Of a stretch of 64,000 nt of DNA, positions 22,535 to 32,700 are shown one piece after another. The stretch is taken from contig JAMYGW020000002.1 of assembly GCA_025617375.2 (NCBI GenBank), positions 186,001 through 250,000 of the forward strand, in the 5' to 3' direction. Position 1 is the stretch's first letter, and every line of letters starts with the position of its first letter. The position numbers were made by a program, and so were the translations under genes. The notes beneath the pieces were generated by a model. That model was not told where the DNA came from and did no database searches. It was given only the letters and a program-made list of their open reading frames with translations. The DNA is from Acarospora socialis. Taxonomy: Eukaryota; Ascomycota; Lecanoromycetes; Acarosporales; Acarosporaceae.

Positions 22535-23554
22535 ATGCCGCTCAGACCGGCGATTGCCTCGATGTCACTGGGTCGAGCTTGGGTCCATGAACTCCCAGAG
22601 AAACTCGACCAAGCCGCAGCTTACGGGTTCTCCGGCGTAGAGATATTCTACGAAGACCTTGAATACCTTGCCAAAGCCCAGCCAGGCGGGGAAGCAACAG
22701 TCGACAATCAACTAGCCGCTGCGCGTATCATACGCAATCTCTGCGACGAACGGCATCTCACAGTCATCGGCCTGCAGCCATTCCTTTTCTACGAGGGACT
22801 GCTGGATAGGAAAGAGCACGCGGCCAGGATAGAGAAGTTGAAAGTCTGGTTCCGGCTAGCGAAGATTCTGGGCACGGACGTCGTACAGATACCGACGAAT
22901 TTCATGCAGGAGGGCATCACGGGGGATGTAGATGCGATTGTGAAGGATATGATCGAGGTGGCAGACCTGGGGGCCAAGGAAACTCCCGTCATCAAGTTCG
23001 CGTATGAGAACCTGGCGTGGGGCACTTTCATCGACACGTGGGAGGGAGCGTGGGAGATCGTGGCGAAAGTCGACCGACCTAATTTCGGCATGTGTTTGGA
23101 TACTTTCAATATCGCCGGCAGAGTGTGGGCCGACCCTTCCTCCCCGTCCGGCACAACCACGAACGCAAACGCAGACCTACAAGCTTCAATAGCGGCAATG
23201 ATCAAGACTGTGGATGTGAAAAAGATCTTCTACGTGCAGGTCGTCGACGGCGAAAGGATGCAGACGCCACTCGTGGAGGGTCACCCGTTTCATGTGAAAG
23301 GGCAACCAAGCCGGATGAGCTGGTCGCGGAATGCGAGGCTGTTCGCCTTCGAAGAGGACAGGGGTGCGTATCTGCCTGTTTTGGAGGTCGCCAAGGCGTT
23401 CACGGCGCCACAGCCGAAGGGGCTGGGGTTCGATGGATGGGTCTCAGCGGAACTGTTTTCGCGGACGATGGCGGAGAAGGATCCGTCTGTACCGAGGGAA
23501 CATGCCAAGAGGGCCGCTGAGTCGTGGAAGAAGCTAATCAAGGAACTGGGCTGA
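22535..23554 (+). CDS. qutC: 3-Dehydroshikimate dehydratase
   Basis: Dehydrates and aromatises 3-dehydroshikimate to protocatechuate, the last enzyme of the core qut pathway. Single exon, 339 aa, a xylose-isomerase-like TIM barrel with a divalent metal. Visible: SMSLGRAWVHELPEKLDQAA, YGFSGVEIFYEDLEYLA (first metal Glu region), YENLAWGTFIDTWEGAWEIV, MCLDTFNIAGRVWADP (metal Asp) and YVQVVDGERMQTPL. The start MPLRPAIASMSLGR aligns with QUTC/QA-4 N-termini. It follows qutD on the same strand. Confidence 0.95.
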   Translation: MPLRPAIASMSLGRAWVHELPEKLDQAAAYGFSGVEIFYEDLEYLAKAQPGGEATVDNQLAAARIIRNLCDERHLTVIGLQPFLFYEGLLDRKEHAARIEKLKVWFRLAKILGTDVVQIPTNFMQEGITGDVDAIVKDMIEVADLGAKETPVIKFAYENLAWGTFIDTWEGAWEIVAKVDRPNFGMCLDTFNIAGRVWADPSSPSGTTTNANADLQASIAAMIKTVDVKKIFYVQVVDGERMQTPLVEGHPFHVKGQPSRMSWSRNARLFAFEEDRGAYLPVLEVAKAFTAPQPKGLGFDGWVSAELFSRTMAEKDPSVPREHAKRAAESWKKLIKELG

Positions 23555-24031
23555 ACATAGCTATGAAATGAATCTCTAGAACGAAAAACCGCTGTGCTAA
23601 CCGCAAGCTGTACTTCGATCCGCTACATCTTTAAAACTGCGCCGGCTGTCGTAGCTCAGTGTTGAGGCCCACGGAATTATACCGCATAACCCATCCAAGC
23701 TCCCGGCAGATCTCCTATCCGCTCCACCTACTACAATCTTTCAAAGCTATTAACAGGCCTAAGGAGAAGCGGTCTTTCGACTGGCTATGAATTCTCAATG
23801 CGCAGTCGAGGAAGTTGCTAAGCTTCACGAAGGGAATGATTTGAGCATTGAAAAAACACCTCAAGGAAAGCTGAGGTAAACATGATATTCATGATTATCT
23901 AATCCATCATGAGGAGCTCAGAATAATTCAGTTCATATGTTTGTACCATCGCATATGATATTTACGTATGCATTCCTAAGAAACAATGTCACACACGCTC
24001 TTGCACATGTAATTCTCTCGTTCGTCACTCC
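23555..24031. other. Intergenic stretch
   Basis: Between qutC and the oxidoreductase. No motif or RNA gene is recognised. Confidence 0.4.
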
Positions 24032-25090
24032 ATGTCCACAAAGATAAAAATCGCAGTCATCGGCGGCGGCCACATCGGTCCCCGTCACGCCGCCTGCGTC
24101 CTGAAGTCTCCCGAAAGCACCCTCATCGCGCTCGTGGACCCAGCTCCGCACGGGGCCCAGCTCGCGGCCGACCTCAACACCAACCACTACCCATCCGTCA
24201 CCACCCTCCTCGCCTCCCCGCACAAACCCCACGCCGCCATCATCTGCACGCCCAACCACACGCACGTCGCCGTCGCCACCGAGCTCGTCCACAGCGGCGT
24301 GCACGTCCTCGTCGAGAAACCCCTGAGCACGGACATCTCCAGCGGCGTCGACTTAATCGCGCACGCCCGCCACGCCGGCGTCAAGCTCCTCGTCGGCCAC
24401 CACCGCCGCTTCAACCCCTACGTCGTCGCCACCAAGCACGCCATCACCTCGGGTCTCCTGGGCGAGATCACCGCCATCAACGGCCTCTGAACGACCTTCA
24501 AACCGGCCTCGTACTTTGACGCCCCCACGGACTGGCGGCGCGGCCCCACCGGCGGCGTCGTCCTCATCAACCTCGTCCACGAAATCGACCTCCTGCACCA
24601 CCTCCTCGGCCCCATCGTGCGCGTGCATGCCGAGCAGACCCTGTCCCGCCGCAAGCACGCCGCGGAGGAAGGCGCGGCGCTGACCTTCCGCTTTGCGTCC
24701 AGCGCCGTCGGCTCCTTCCTCGTGTCCGACAGCACGCCGAGTCCGTGGAACTTCGAGGCCGGCACGGGCGAGAACCCGACTATTCCGAGGACGGGGGAGA
24801 GTTTCTATCGGATCTTGGGGACCGAGGCGGCGTTGAGCGTGCCGGATATGACGGTTTGGTCGTATGGGGAGGAGAAGAGCTGGGTGGAGCGGCTGCAGCG
24901 GAGGAAAATGGATGTGGTAGATGCGGTGCCGTTTGAATTGCAGTTGGCGCATTTCGTGAGGGTGGTGAGGGGTGAGGAGGAGCCGGCTTGTGGTGGGGAG
25001 GCGGGGTTGCGGGCATTGGTCGTTTGTGAGGCGGTGAGGAGGGCGTTGAGGACGGGGGAGACGGTGGAGGTGAGGGGGTCGAAGTTGTAG
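24032..25090 (+). pseudogene. Gfo/Idh/MocA oxidoreductase with an in-frame TGA
   Basis: NAD(P)-dependent sugar/cyclitol dehydrogenase family. The N-terminal Rossmann half (IAVIGGGHIGPRHA, CTPNHTH, VHVLVEKPLS) and the C-terminal half (TTFKPASYFDAP, GGVVLINLVHEIDLL) lie in the same frame across 353 codons. They are separated by one TGA (24488-24490) where the family usually has Trp (NGLW-TTYKP). No GT...AG intron can remove it. The rest of the frame is uninterrupted and GC-rich at third positions, so the lesion looks recent, or could be a sequencing error or a polymorphism. The context (TGA followed by ACG) is not the known fungal readthrough context TGA-CTA. It lies directly downstream of qutC; a role in cyclitol or quinate-like substrate oxidation is only a guess. 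Confidence 0.75.
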
Positions 25091-25276
25091 GTGGACTGGG
25101 ATCGGAGGACGATGATTAGCTCTTCTTGGTCGCATCGATTTTGCGGAGCAGTAGATGCTAGACAAATCAAGAAGACCGAGAGATCGATCACGGTCATCAG
25201 GTGCATCATGGAATGACAGTCGAGATCCAAATTCCAGTCCTGGTGTATTTGCACTCTGACAGATGTCGTATACCCT

Positions 25277-26689
25277 TCAATCACTCCGCCAAACACCATC
25301 TTCGTGAATCCCCTCTACCACCAATCCATCATGCATCTTCTCATCCCCATACCACCCCCTTAACCTCGCCACGTACTCCCCCAGCAACCCCACTGCAACC
25401 GTCCCGCCGGTGAACCAACAGCCTCTCGTAAACCACCACCAACAATCCCTAACGTCCCCCAACCGCACCCTCCAAACCATCCACCCCAACGTCCCCGCCG
25501 CACCCCCACAGCTCCCCAGAAAGAATACCGGCCCCGCCCCGACCGCCGCCCCCGCCGCGCCCAACAACCCCACCTGCACGACCGCCAGGCCCGTGAGCAC
25601 GCGCTTCGTATGTTTCTCATGCCTTAACGCAATGCTCTTAATCCCCGCGCCGGCGTCATCGCGAATGTCCATATGCGCGTAGATCATATCGTACAGCACC
25701 GTCCACGAGACGCAGCTGGCGTAAAGGCTCGCGGCGGCTAGGGCCAAATGCGCGTTTTCGGGCGCGAGGAGATCGATGCCGAGGGCGGGAAAGCCCATGA
25801 AGGCGCCCCACGAGAAAGTCAGGCCGAGGACGAACTGCGGATAGTGAGTGACGCGTTTGGCGAGGGGGTAGGTGGCGACGAGGGCGAGGGAGGGGACGGC
25901 GTAGGGGAGACATTGGGGCGGGAATTGCAGCAGGACGACGAGGCCGGTGAGGAGCTGCGCGCCGGTGAAGAGCAGGGCGTTGGTCGGGGTTATGGCGCGG
26001 CGGGCGAGGGGGCGGAGACGTGTGCGCGTGACGTGCGGGTCTAAGTTGCGGTCCCAGAGGTCGTTGATGGTGCAGCCGGCGCCGCGCATGATGAGGGCGC
26101 CGGTTAGGAAGAGGAGGGTGGTCGTGAGGAGGGGGGTGGGTGGGGTGATGGTTGGGCTGGTGTAGGGAGCTGCGAGGAGGGTCGAGAAGAGGCAGGGGAA
26201 GAAGAGGTAGTAGGTTCCTGTTGGTTTGTCGAGGCGGATCAGTTCGGCGTAGGGGACCCAGGAGGCGGGGAGGTGGGAGAGGAGGCCGGTTGTTGGGGGC
26301 GTGTAGGGTGGATTCTGGGTTGTTAGTGAGTCTAGTGGCGGTTGATCTGTTGGCGGTGTTGACGGTTGGGGTTGATGGTGTGCTTGGTAGGATGATGAGT
26401 GCTTATGAAGGACGTGTGCTGGTACTGGCCGCGCCTGATATATGGGGCTCTGCCTAAGTTCGCACCTTGAGTACGCTTGGATTAACCCTCTCGATGGCGT
26501 CTTGCCTCGGGTTCTCGTAAGATGTATGTAACGAGTAGTGGTGGGTCGTATCAAATGGGGGTATTGTCGTCGCTGGAGGCTGACTACCCGAAGCCGTCGT
26601 CTACTGACGTACTTCAGTCCCAGGCTCTCTGGAAGAGAGCTGACGGTCGGACCGCATATTTGCGGGGCTCTCAGGCAGTAAGATAACAT
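25277..26689 (-). CDS. COQ2: 4-Hydroxybenzoate polyprenyltransferase, mitochondrial
   Basis: UbiA-family integral membrane enzyme that joins the polyprenyl tail to 4-hydroxybenzoate in ubiquinone synthesis at the inner mitochondrial membrane. Single exon, 470 aa. A long Arg/Ser/Thr/Pro-rich N-terminus (about 1-145) is consistent with a mitochondrial presequence. Active-site motifs: LIRLDKPTGTYYLFFPC, GAGCTINDLWDRNLDPHVTRT (NDxxDxxxD) and YDMIYAHMDIRDD (second Asp motif), with eight or nine hydrophobic helices. The third-position GC content is very high. It converges on the oxidoreductase pseudogene. Housekeeping gene, not obviously tied to the quinate cluster. Confidence 0.94.
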   Translation of the reverse strand: MLSYCLRAPQICGPTVSSLPESLGLKYVSRRRLRVVSLQRRQYPHLIRPTTTRYIHLTRTRGKTPSRGLIQAYSRCELRQSPIYQARPVPAHVLHKHSSSYQAHHQPQPSTPPTDQPPLDSLTTQNPPYTPPTTGLLSHLPASWVPYAELIRLDKPTGTYYLFFPCLFSTLLAAPYTSPTITPPTPLLTTTLLFLTGALIMRGAGCTINDLWDRNLDPHVTRTRLRPLARRAITPTNALLFTGAQLLTGLVVLLQFPPQCLPYAVPSLALVATYPLAKRVTHYPQFVLGLTFSWGAFMGFPALGIDLLAPENAHLALAAASLYASCVSWTVLYDMIYAHMDIRDDAGAGIKSIALRHEKHTKRVLTGLAVVQVGLLGAAGAAVGAGPVFFLGSCGGAAGTLGWMVWRVRLGDVRDCWWWFTRGCWFTGGTVAVGLLGEYVARLRGWYGDEKMHDGLVVEGIHEDGVWRSD

Positions 26690-27571
26690 GTTGATGTGCA
26701 GCTAGGCCTATAGGAAGACATTACTATATACTATGTCACACCCGTGAAGAAGGATTGCCTTACCTTAGTCTTGTTATGATGCACTCAATTGACTAACTTG
26801 AGATGAAAGAGATGTCCAGCAGTATAGCAGAAAGCTATTGGGGATGAGAAGAAGCTATGTGAGGACGCAGGCTACGGCTATCCATGCCTGCCGGGAGCTT
26901 GATGGAAAGGCGTAGAGCAGAGAGGTCAGTTTGTAGATGTATGAAGAAAGCTGTAATCTAAATTAGCATCTACCATATCCTGACCTATCCTTGTCCGCCT
27001 TCAAAGATGCCTTGACAAAAAGCGTTCTCTCCACAAGGGTACTTGCCAGCAAAGGTAATGACAGGAATGACAAAATGCAAAACATACAACAGCGGGTATT
27101 CGCTGATCGTCACCGACCCAACTACTAATCCGCCGATCTAAGGCTTATGTATGGCAGAGCGGACTGGATGCCCAGTATTCCTTGGTCTGTGGTCGTATGT
27201 ACTTGAATGTACTTAATATTTTGGTTCGTATTGCGAAAATATTAGAGAGATACTAAGATCAAAAATATCCCCGACTATTTAGACTCTCGATGGGCGATTC
27301 AGTCACGAAACCCAACTAGGTACTTCACTCGCTGCACTGATCAAGGATCAGACAGCTGTAGGGTGATGAATCTATTGATTAATGCTCAAAACTCATATGA
27401 AGCTTGAGGCTAACAACAAGCAGCATCGACTTCTCCTCGTTTTTGGATACCATGGAGGCAAGTAGCGAGTCCAAACCTTTGATACCCAACCACCTGTGAC
27501 TCAATACTCGCTGCCGTTATGCCGGCCATAGCTGTAATCAACCGAAGTGGCCTCCCCCGGTCCCCAGCACC
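26690..27571. other. Intergenic stretch
   Basis: Upstream of COQ2. No gene, tRNA or repeat is recognised by eye. Confidence 0.4.
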
Positions 27572-27931
27572 TCAACGCCGGTCCTTCATGCCCCGAATCA
27601 CGGGTACAATCAGCCTCCGATTATCGAGAATCATCACCCTCGCTTTCTCGCACTCCTCAAGAATCTCCTTCACGTTCTGGTTCTCCTTCGTCGCCTTCTC
27701 CATACACACCAAAACTTGACTCGATCTCTTCTTCATCTGCCAGAAGACGTTCTGAACCAAGACCCGAGAGTAGACCTCGCCAAACACTTCGCCCAATATC
27801 GAAGTTATGGTCCTCCACGTCATCTTGGTGTAAAGAGCCATGACGCAGACGTATTGCTTTTGGGCCACGTTGTACGGCTCGATGCCGTCGGACCACGCGT
27901 GGGCGGCTGGCTTACGTTTAGGACGTGGCAT
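27572..27931 (-). CDS. Small hypothetical protein
   Basis: 119-codon frame starting MPRPKRKPAAHAW, with a basic N-terminus, a helix-rich middle (WRTITSILGEVFGEVYSRV) and a basic C-terminus. The start suggests a small nuclear or DNA-associated protein, but I recognise no domain. The size and plausible ATG are the only support; it may be part of a longer spliced gene. Confidence 0.4.
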   Translation of the reverse strand: MPRPKRKPAAHAWSDGIEPYNVAQKQYVCVMALYTKMTWRTITSILGEVFGEVYSRVLVQNVFWQMKKRSSQVLVCMEKATKENQNVKEILEECEKARVMILDNRRLIVPVIRGMKDRR

Positions 27932-28839
27932 CGTTGATCTTTGGCGGACAACGCGAAAGTGTTTTGGATTGTTGACGGACGTTTCTAAGCGGTTGAGCGA
28001 CGAGGGACGTTGAGAAAAGACGAAGCTCTGTTTCCTAAGTTGAGACCATCAATAACCATACAACCCTTCACTATGGATCAACACACCTTTCGCGTAACAC
28101 TGCTACGTATGTAGATGGTGAAAGATGCCTGCGCCTACCCCTCGAGTATGGCGAGTAAAGACCGTTCGTTCTTGCCTGATTCAGCGAGCTGAGTTTAATA
28201 GAGCTACCGCCTTGAGAACGTAAGGTTTGATGGAGATCTGGTGTCCGAATCACGTTTGAAGGTGATAAAAGCCTTCAACGCAGAACGGGTGGCGTATGAA
28301 CATAATGTACTTGATGAAATGTATAGCTCCTGGCATATGCTGGAGTAATGTAAGGCAATAGTCGTCGCTTTGCACGCAAGCTGAGACATCCAACACGTTT
28401 CAAGAGTGAATAACCTCGTGGTTCCGTTCACTCCATCTCTATATGTCGGACTTATACCCGTGGCCTCTATTTGACTCAAACGATCTGTATGCCAAATGTC
28501 TTCCTTGCCGCCCCCAGAATGGAGGAGTTCCAGCACCTTAGTAAGACTATCCTGGTAACCAACGCTTCCAGCCGCTTTGTTGAGGCTGAAGTAGGAGGTC
28601 GGACTGCCCATCACTTGCCGTATGGCTGTGACGGAACAGGTTATGCTCCGACGACAAGACTCTTTCGGTTGCCCATGTCTTATGTCGTAGCTGTAAATTC
28701 TTAGGCCAGGATAAGCGCGGACCGACATCTCCACGCTGTTCCGAGTGATAGCCAAGACCTGCGTGGTACTTGGTGAAGGCTTGATGAAGTTTTGATAGTC
28801 GAGTCATGCCAGCCAGCCGTCAATGCCGAGGCCACCATC
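27932..28839. other. Intergenic stretch with one unsupported frame
   Basis: A minus-strand frame of 183 codons (28204-28755) has no recognisable motif and unremarkable composition. I do not call it a gene. Confidence 0.35.
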
Positions 28840-29537
28840 TCAGATGCTGGTAACTCCAGGCGCCCAAGCATTCCCAATCGTCTTTACCTTCGCAATGAAA
28901 ATACGGCTTGTGATCTCGCTCGACGTGGGCTCACGTCCTATGACCATTGCCATGGGCGTGTGGTCATCTGGAGTATGAAAAGGATTCTGTAGAAGGCGGA
29001 TGTACGCAGTCTGGAGTGCTCGAAATGCCTATGTAATGTTCAGTAAACCAACTTCAATGCACATACTTAGGCATTGAAACCAGCCGACCAGCATGAAGAG
29101 CAGACGGCAGTGAACGTACAGGTTTCAAATCACTATCTCTCAACCCAACGACTGGCGGCAGCTTTCCCCGCTCCCCTTCTTGAGGGGCAGGTCTACCGGC
29201 CATATCAACAATGATGACAAACTTCACCCCGGTAGTAGTCAACCAGCCGTACATTGCCAGCCTTTCGTCGATAGCTTGCAATAAGCCTAAGTCCTGGTCG
29301 ATTGTTTTGTTATGCTCCCGGATGTCGAAGATATCAAGGCAGGAGTTGAGCATGAAAGAGAACTCAAGCTTGGAGTTCATGTGCGGCGGAAAAAGAGCTA
29401 TGTGCAGCGGATTGTCCTATTGATAGTCAGTCAGCGAATCTCAGTAAGCTGTTAAGGGACAGTCCTGCGGTCGTCGTGACTCAGGAATATACATGTTTGC
29501 CAATGATGCCAATGCAAGCTATCGAAGGGGTAGCCAT
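28840..29537 (-). CDS. Sedlin/TRAPPC2L-like TRAPP complex subunit
   Basis: Longin-fold subunit of the TRAPP vesicle-tethering complex acting at the Golgi. Exons 29537-29493, 29416-29120 and 29028-28840 (introns 76 and 91 nt) give 176 aa with agreeing phases. The joins produce IGIIGKH|DNPLHIALFPP and GLRDSDLKP|AFRALQTAYIRLLQNPF, which are Sedlin-family sequence. SFMLNSCLDIFDIRE and the YGWLTTTGVKFVIIVDM strand also fit. It sits only about 260 bp from the sharp edge of an AT-rich repeat block, yet it appears intact. Confidence 0.85.
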
Positions 29538-29794
29538 CTTGCCGCCGTTTGAATATGCTTGTTGAAAGGCACAGTATTTGCTCTCAAAGGGCCCAGTCAC
29601 CTCTATAAAGTAAGAAATGAATAACCTGATCGATGATCTAGAATTTGTTCCGATTGATTGATTGATTGATTCATAGGTGACCGAGGCTGCCTAGCGCTGC
29701 CATACACCACATGACTATGTAACAAAGATTAGTGCATTATGCACTATGTACCTGTCATGAAAAGACCCCACATTCTAACAGCCCCCTGCAGCCT

Positions 29795-32700
29795 CTATAC
29801 TCTAATCACTCTCTGCTGTCTGAGTTCTTCATTAGAATCTGTGTCTGCATCTTTCAATGTTCTAATCTCTGTCAAGTTCAAAGCTAATATCTTTCTTGAA
29901 CTGTCATTCTAGAGAATAAACATCACTGTAAACAATTAATTGTCTTTTCTACAGTTAATAATTGACAGTTCTTGAATTCTCTGTTTCAAAATTCTCTGAT
30001 GACTTTTCTGAATTCTGTAGATCTTCTGAAATCTTCATTACATTCTGAAATTGTCTCAAAAGATTGTCTTGTAACATCAAAATAATGATCAATTTGACTA
30101 ATGCTGAATTCTTAAGAATCTTTCAGACATCATTGATTCATTTCAGAAGCTTCTTGTGAAGATTCTGAATTTATGAGCACTCAATAAGAACATGTTGTAC
30201 TGTCTGAATGTTCTGTGAGTATAAGCATTGAGAAAAGTTCTGTCTTTGAATTTTGTGTAGATAGTAAGTAAACTTTATCTTCTCTATTTGTAGTTGTGTG
30301 ATCAGTGAGCTCAGAGAACATCATATGCTGTTGTGTTTGACAAGAATCTTGAAGTTGAACTTCTTTTTTGAAAGAAAAGTTGCTCACTCTGAGATTCTGT
30401 TTTCTCATTTGTCAACTCATTGTTTGATAACTTGATGACAAAAACTCTGCTTACACATGATTAAGAAATGATAAATCTTTCAGAAGTAAACTCTAGTTTC
30501 TTTGACAGCAGTTTTGACAGTCTTGTCTGTCTTCTTATTCTCTGAAATTTTCACATGAACTAAAATTCAGTGAATCTGCATTCATATTTCAACATTCTGT
30601 AGCTGATCAATGTCTTAAATTACATCTCAAAGCAGATACTGCTTCAACTGATGTTTCAGATTGACAGAGACTTGAATGATTATCTGATTGTCAATATAGA
30701 CATTGATTATTCACAAATCTCAGTTCTGAAACTCTTTGATCTTCAGAGTGAAACTCATGATCATGACTAAATTCTGAAGCTCTGTCTCAAAGACTGTTAT
30801 TATGTATTTTATGTTTATGTAGCACAGTTTTTTTTGTCAAAGTTCAGAAATCATCACTGATGTTTTTATCTGACTACTAATGATGTTGTTATTTATAAAG
30901 ATATTGAGCACTTTGTTGTTTCTGCACAGAGTGTTGATGTTGTGAACTTGAATAATGTTGTTGACAAAGAAGACAATGTGTATGTTCAGAGAAATTCATC
31001 ATGAAGAAATCACATACAAATATTTGATTTTAAGTTTGATTTCTGCTTTCAGCAGTCAGCAATTTTGTTTTTCTCTGCTTTATGATTTATTCAATGAAAA
31101 TTCAAAACTTCAATATTTACTTTCATCTAAATCTTAAACTCATCATAATATTATAATGTATTAAGAAGATCAGAATATGAACAACAGCATCTTCAGTGAT
31201 CTTTTTCAGCTGCTGCTTCATGAGTAAAAGATTAAGCTTCATGTTTAGAACTGAATCTGTTATTGTGTGAAATGCTTCAACTATAATGATCTCAGTGTGT
31301 CACTGAATGCTGATGAGCTTTCAAAGAATGTACTCTCATTACATGATCATTTTGTGAACTTTATCTGTCACATATCAAGTAAAGCAGCAGTAAATGATCT
31401 GAGAAATGATCACTAAAATATACAGTCTTTGCAAGTTTCTGAAATTGAATTTTCAGATGAAGTCTGCAATGATAGTCAGTTCTTTCAGACTTATTGTCAT
31501 CTTCAACTCAATATGTCAAACATGAACTTCAAACTTCAGCTGTAAATTCAGAATGATGTATAGAACTCAGCAGATTTTTATAAAAGAAATTTTGTGAGAT
31601 TTTAGAATCAGCATGATGAAGATGTTGTGATTGTTGAGTTTGTTGATGAAGTGAATAAACTTGTATTTGATGAAAACAAAAATCAAAATATATCTGTATG
31701 CTCAAATCTCTGTTTTTGTGTGCAGAGTCTGCAGTATCTGATAATTTGTCTTTGTGAAGATGTTTGACATTATGAAGTCAATATCATCAATTCAGCTTGC
31801 TGTCACTGTTCAAAGATCATTTTTATTGTTAATGTCAAGTAAATCTGTATTGTAGAAGAGATAGAGAATAAATGATAGCAATAATTTCTGTAAAATGTTA
31901 ATGTGTATGCTGAAGAACTCAGACTCAAACTCTGAAAGCTTAAATATTGAGATTTGTCTCTGCAGAAAATTATCTATTTAATTAATCAGTGCTGATGAAA
32001 TTCACTGCTTTCTTAGATTGTGTAGCAGTTTTTGATGTGATATGTTGTCAAAAATCTCAAAGACATCAAGCATGAAAAGTGAAATCATCAGCATATCAGA
32101 GTTTCATACTTTCTGAATAACTTTCATGAGAATGTGAATTGTGTATTTTGTCAACATTTTCTTTCTTTCATCAAGCAGAATCTTAAGTAGTAACTGATAA
32201 ATCTTCATCATTCAACTCATTCTTCTAACTATTACTAACTTCAATATCTTCTTAAGCATGTTTAGAAGTGTCATCAGTCTGTAAATCTTTGTCATTCTGT
32301 AGTTTTTCTTATTTGACTTTTGAAAAGTAATTATAATAAAGCATTTGAACACTTTCAGATGTGTTTCATCATAAAAATATCAATTATATAGTGACAGAAG
32401 TAGCAAAAGAATCTGAGATAGTGTAAAATGAAAAATACAGTTCAGTATGCTGTTCAGATCAGAGATTTTGTTGTTTAATATTTGAAGAATGATGTTGCTG
32501 AGTTTATGTTTCATGATTGATGACATTGATATTGACTTTGAATACTGATAATTTTCTGTGTTGTTAAGATTTGCTGTGAAGAAAATCAAAAAGAAAATGA
32601 TTTGTAGCAGTTCTGTCTTGTCACTAAATTTCAGAGTCAGAGTTTCATCAAAACATTATAGAACTAAAATGAAAGTTTGACTTTCTGCTTCTCTATTTCT

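Noticed and set aside
24488-24490. Selenocysteine or programmed stop readthrough in the oxidoreductase
   Set aside because: The family has Trp, not Cys, at this site. The stop context is not the known fungal readthrough motif, and selenoprotein synthesis is generally absent from this group.
24353-25299. Long minus-strand frames across the oxidoreductase
   Set aside because: They are rich in His/Arg/Pro with no motif, the antisense of a gene with high third-position GC.
28204-28755. A 183-codon minus-strand gene
   Set aside because: No motif, no plausible splice context and ordinary noncoding-like composition; not enough support.
31150-31860. A plus-strand coding region with few stops
   Set aside because: The minus strand of the same stretch carries clear LINE reverse-transcriptase and post-RT sequence. 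The plus-strand openness reflects base skew.
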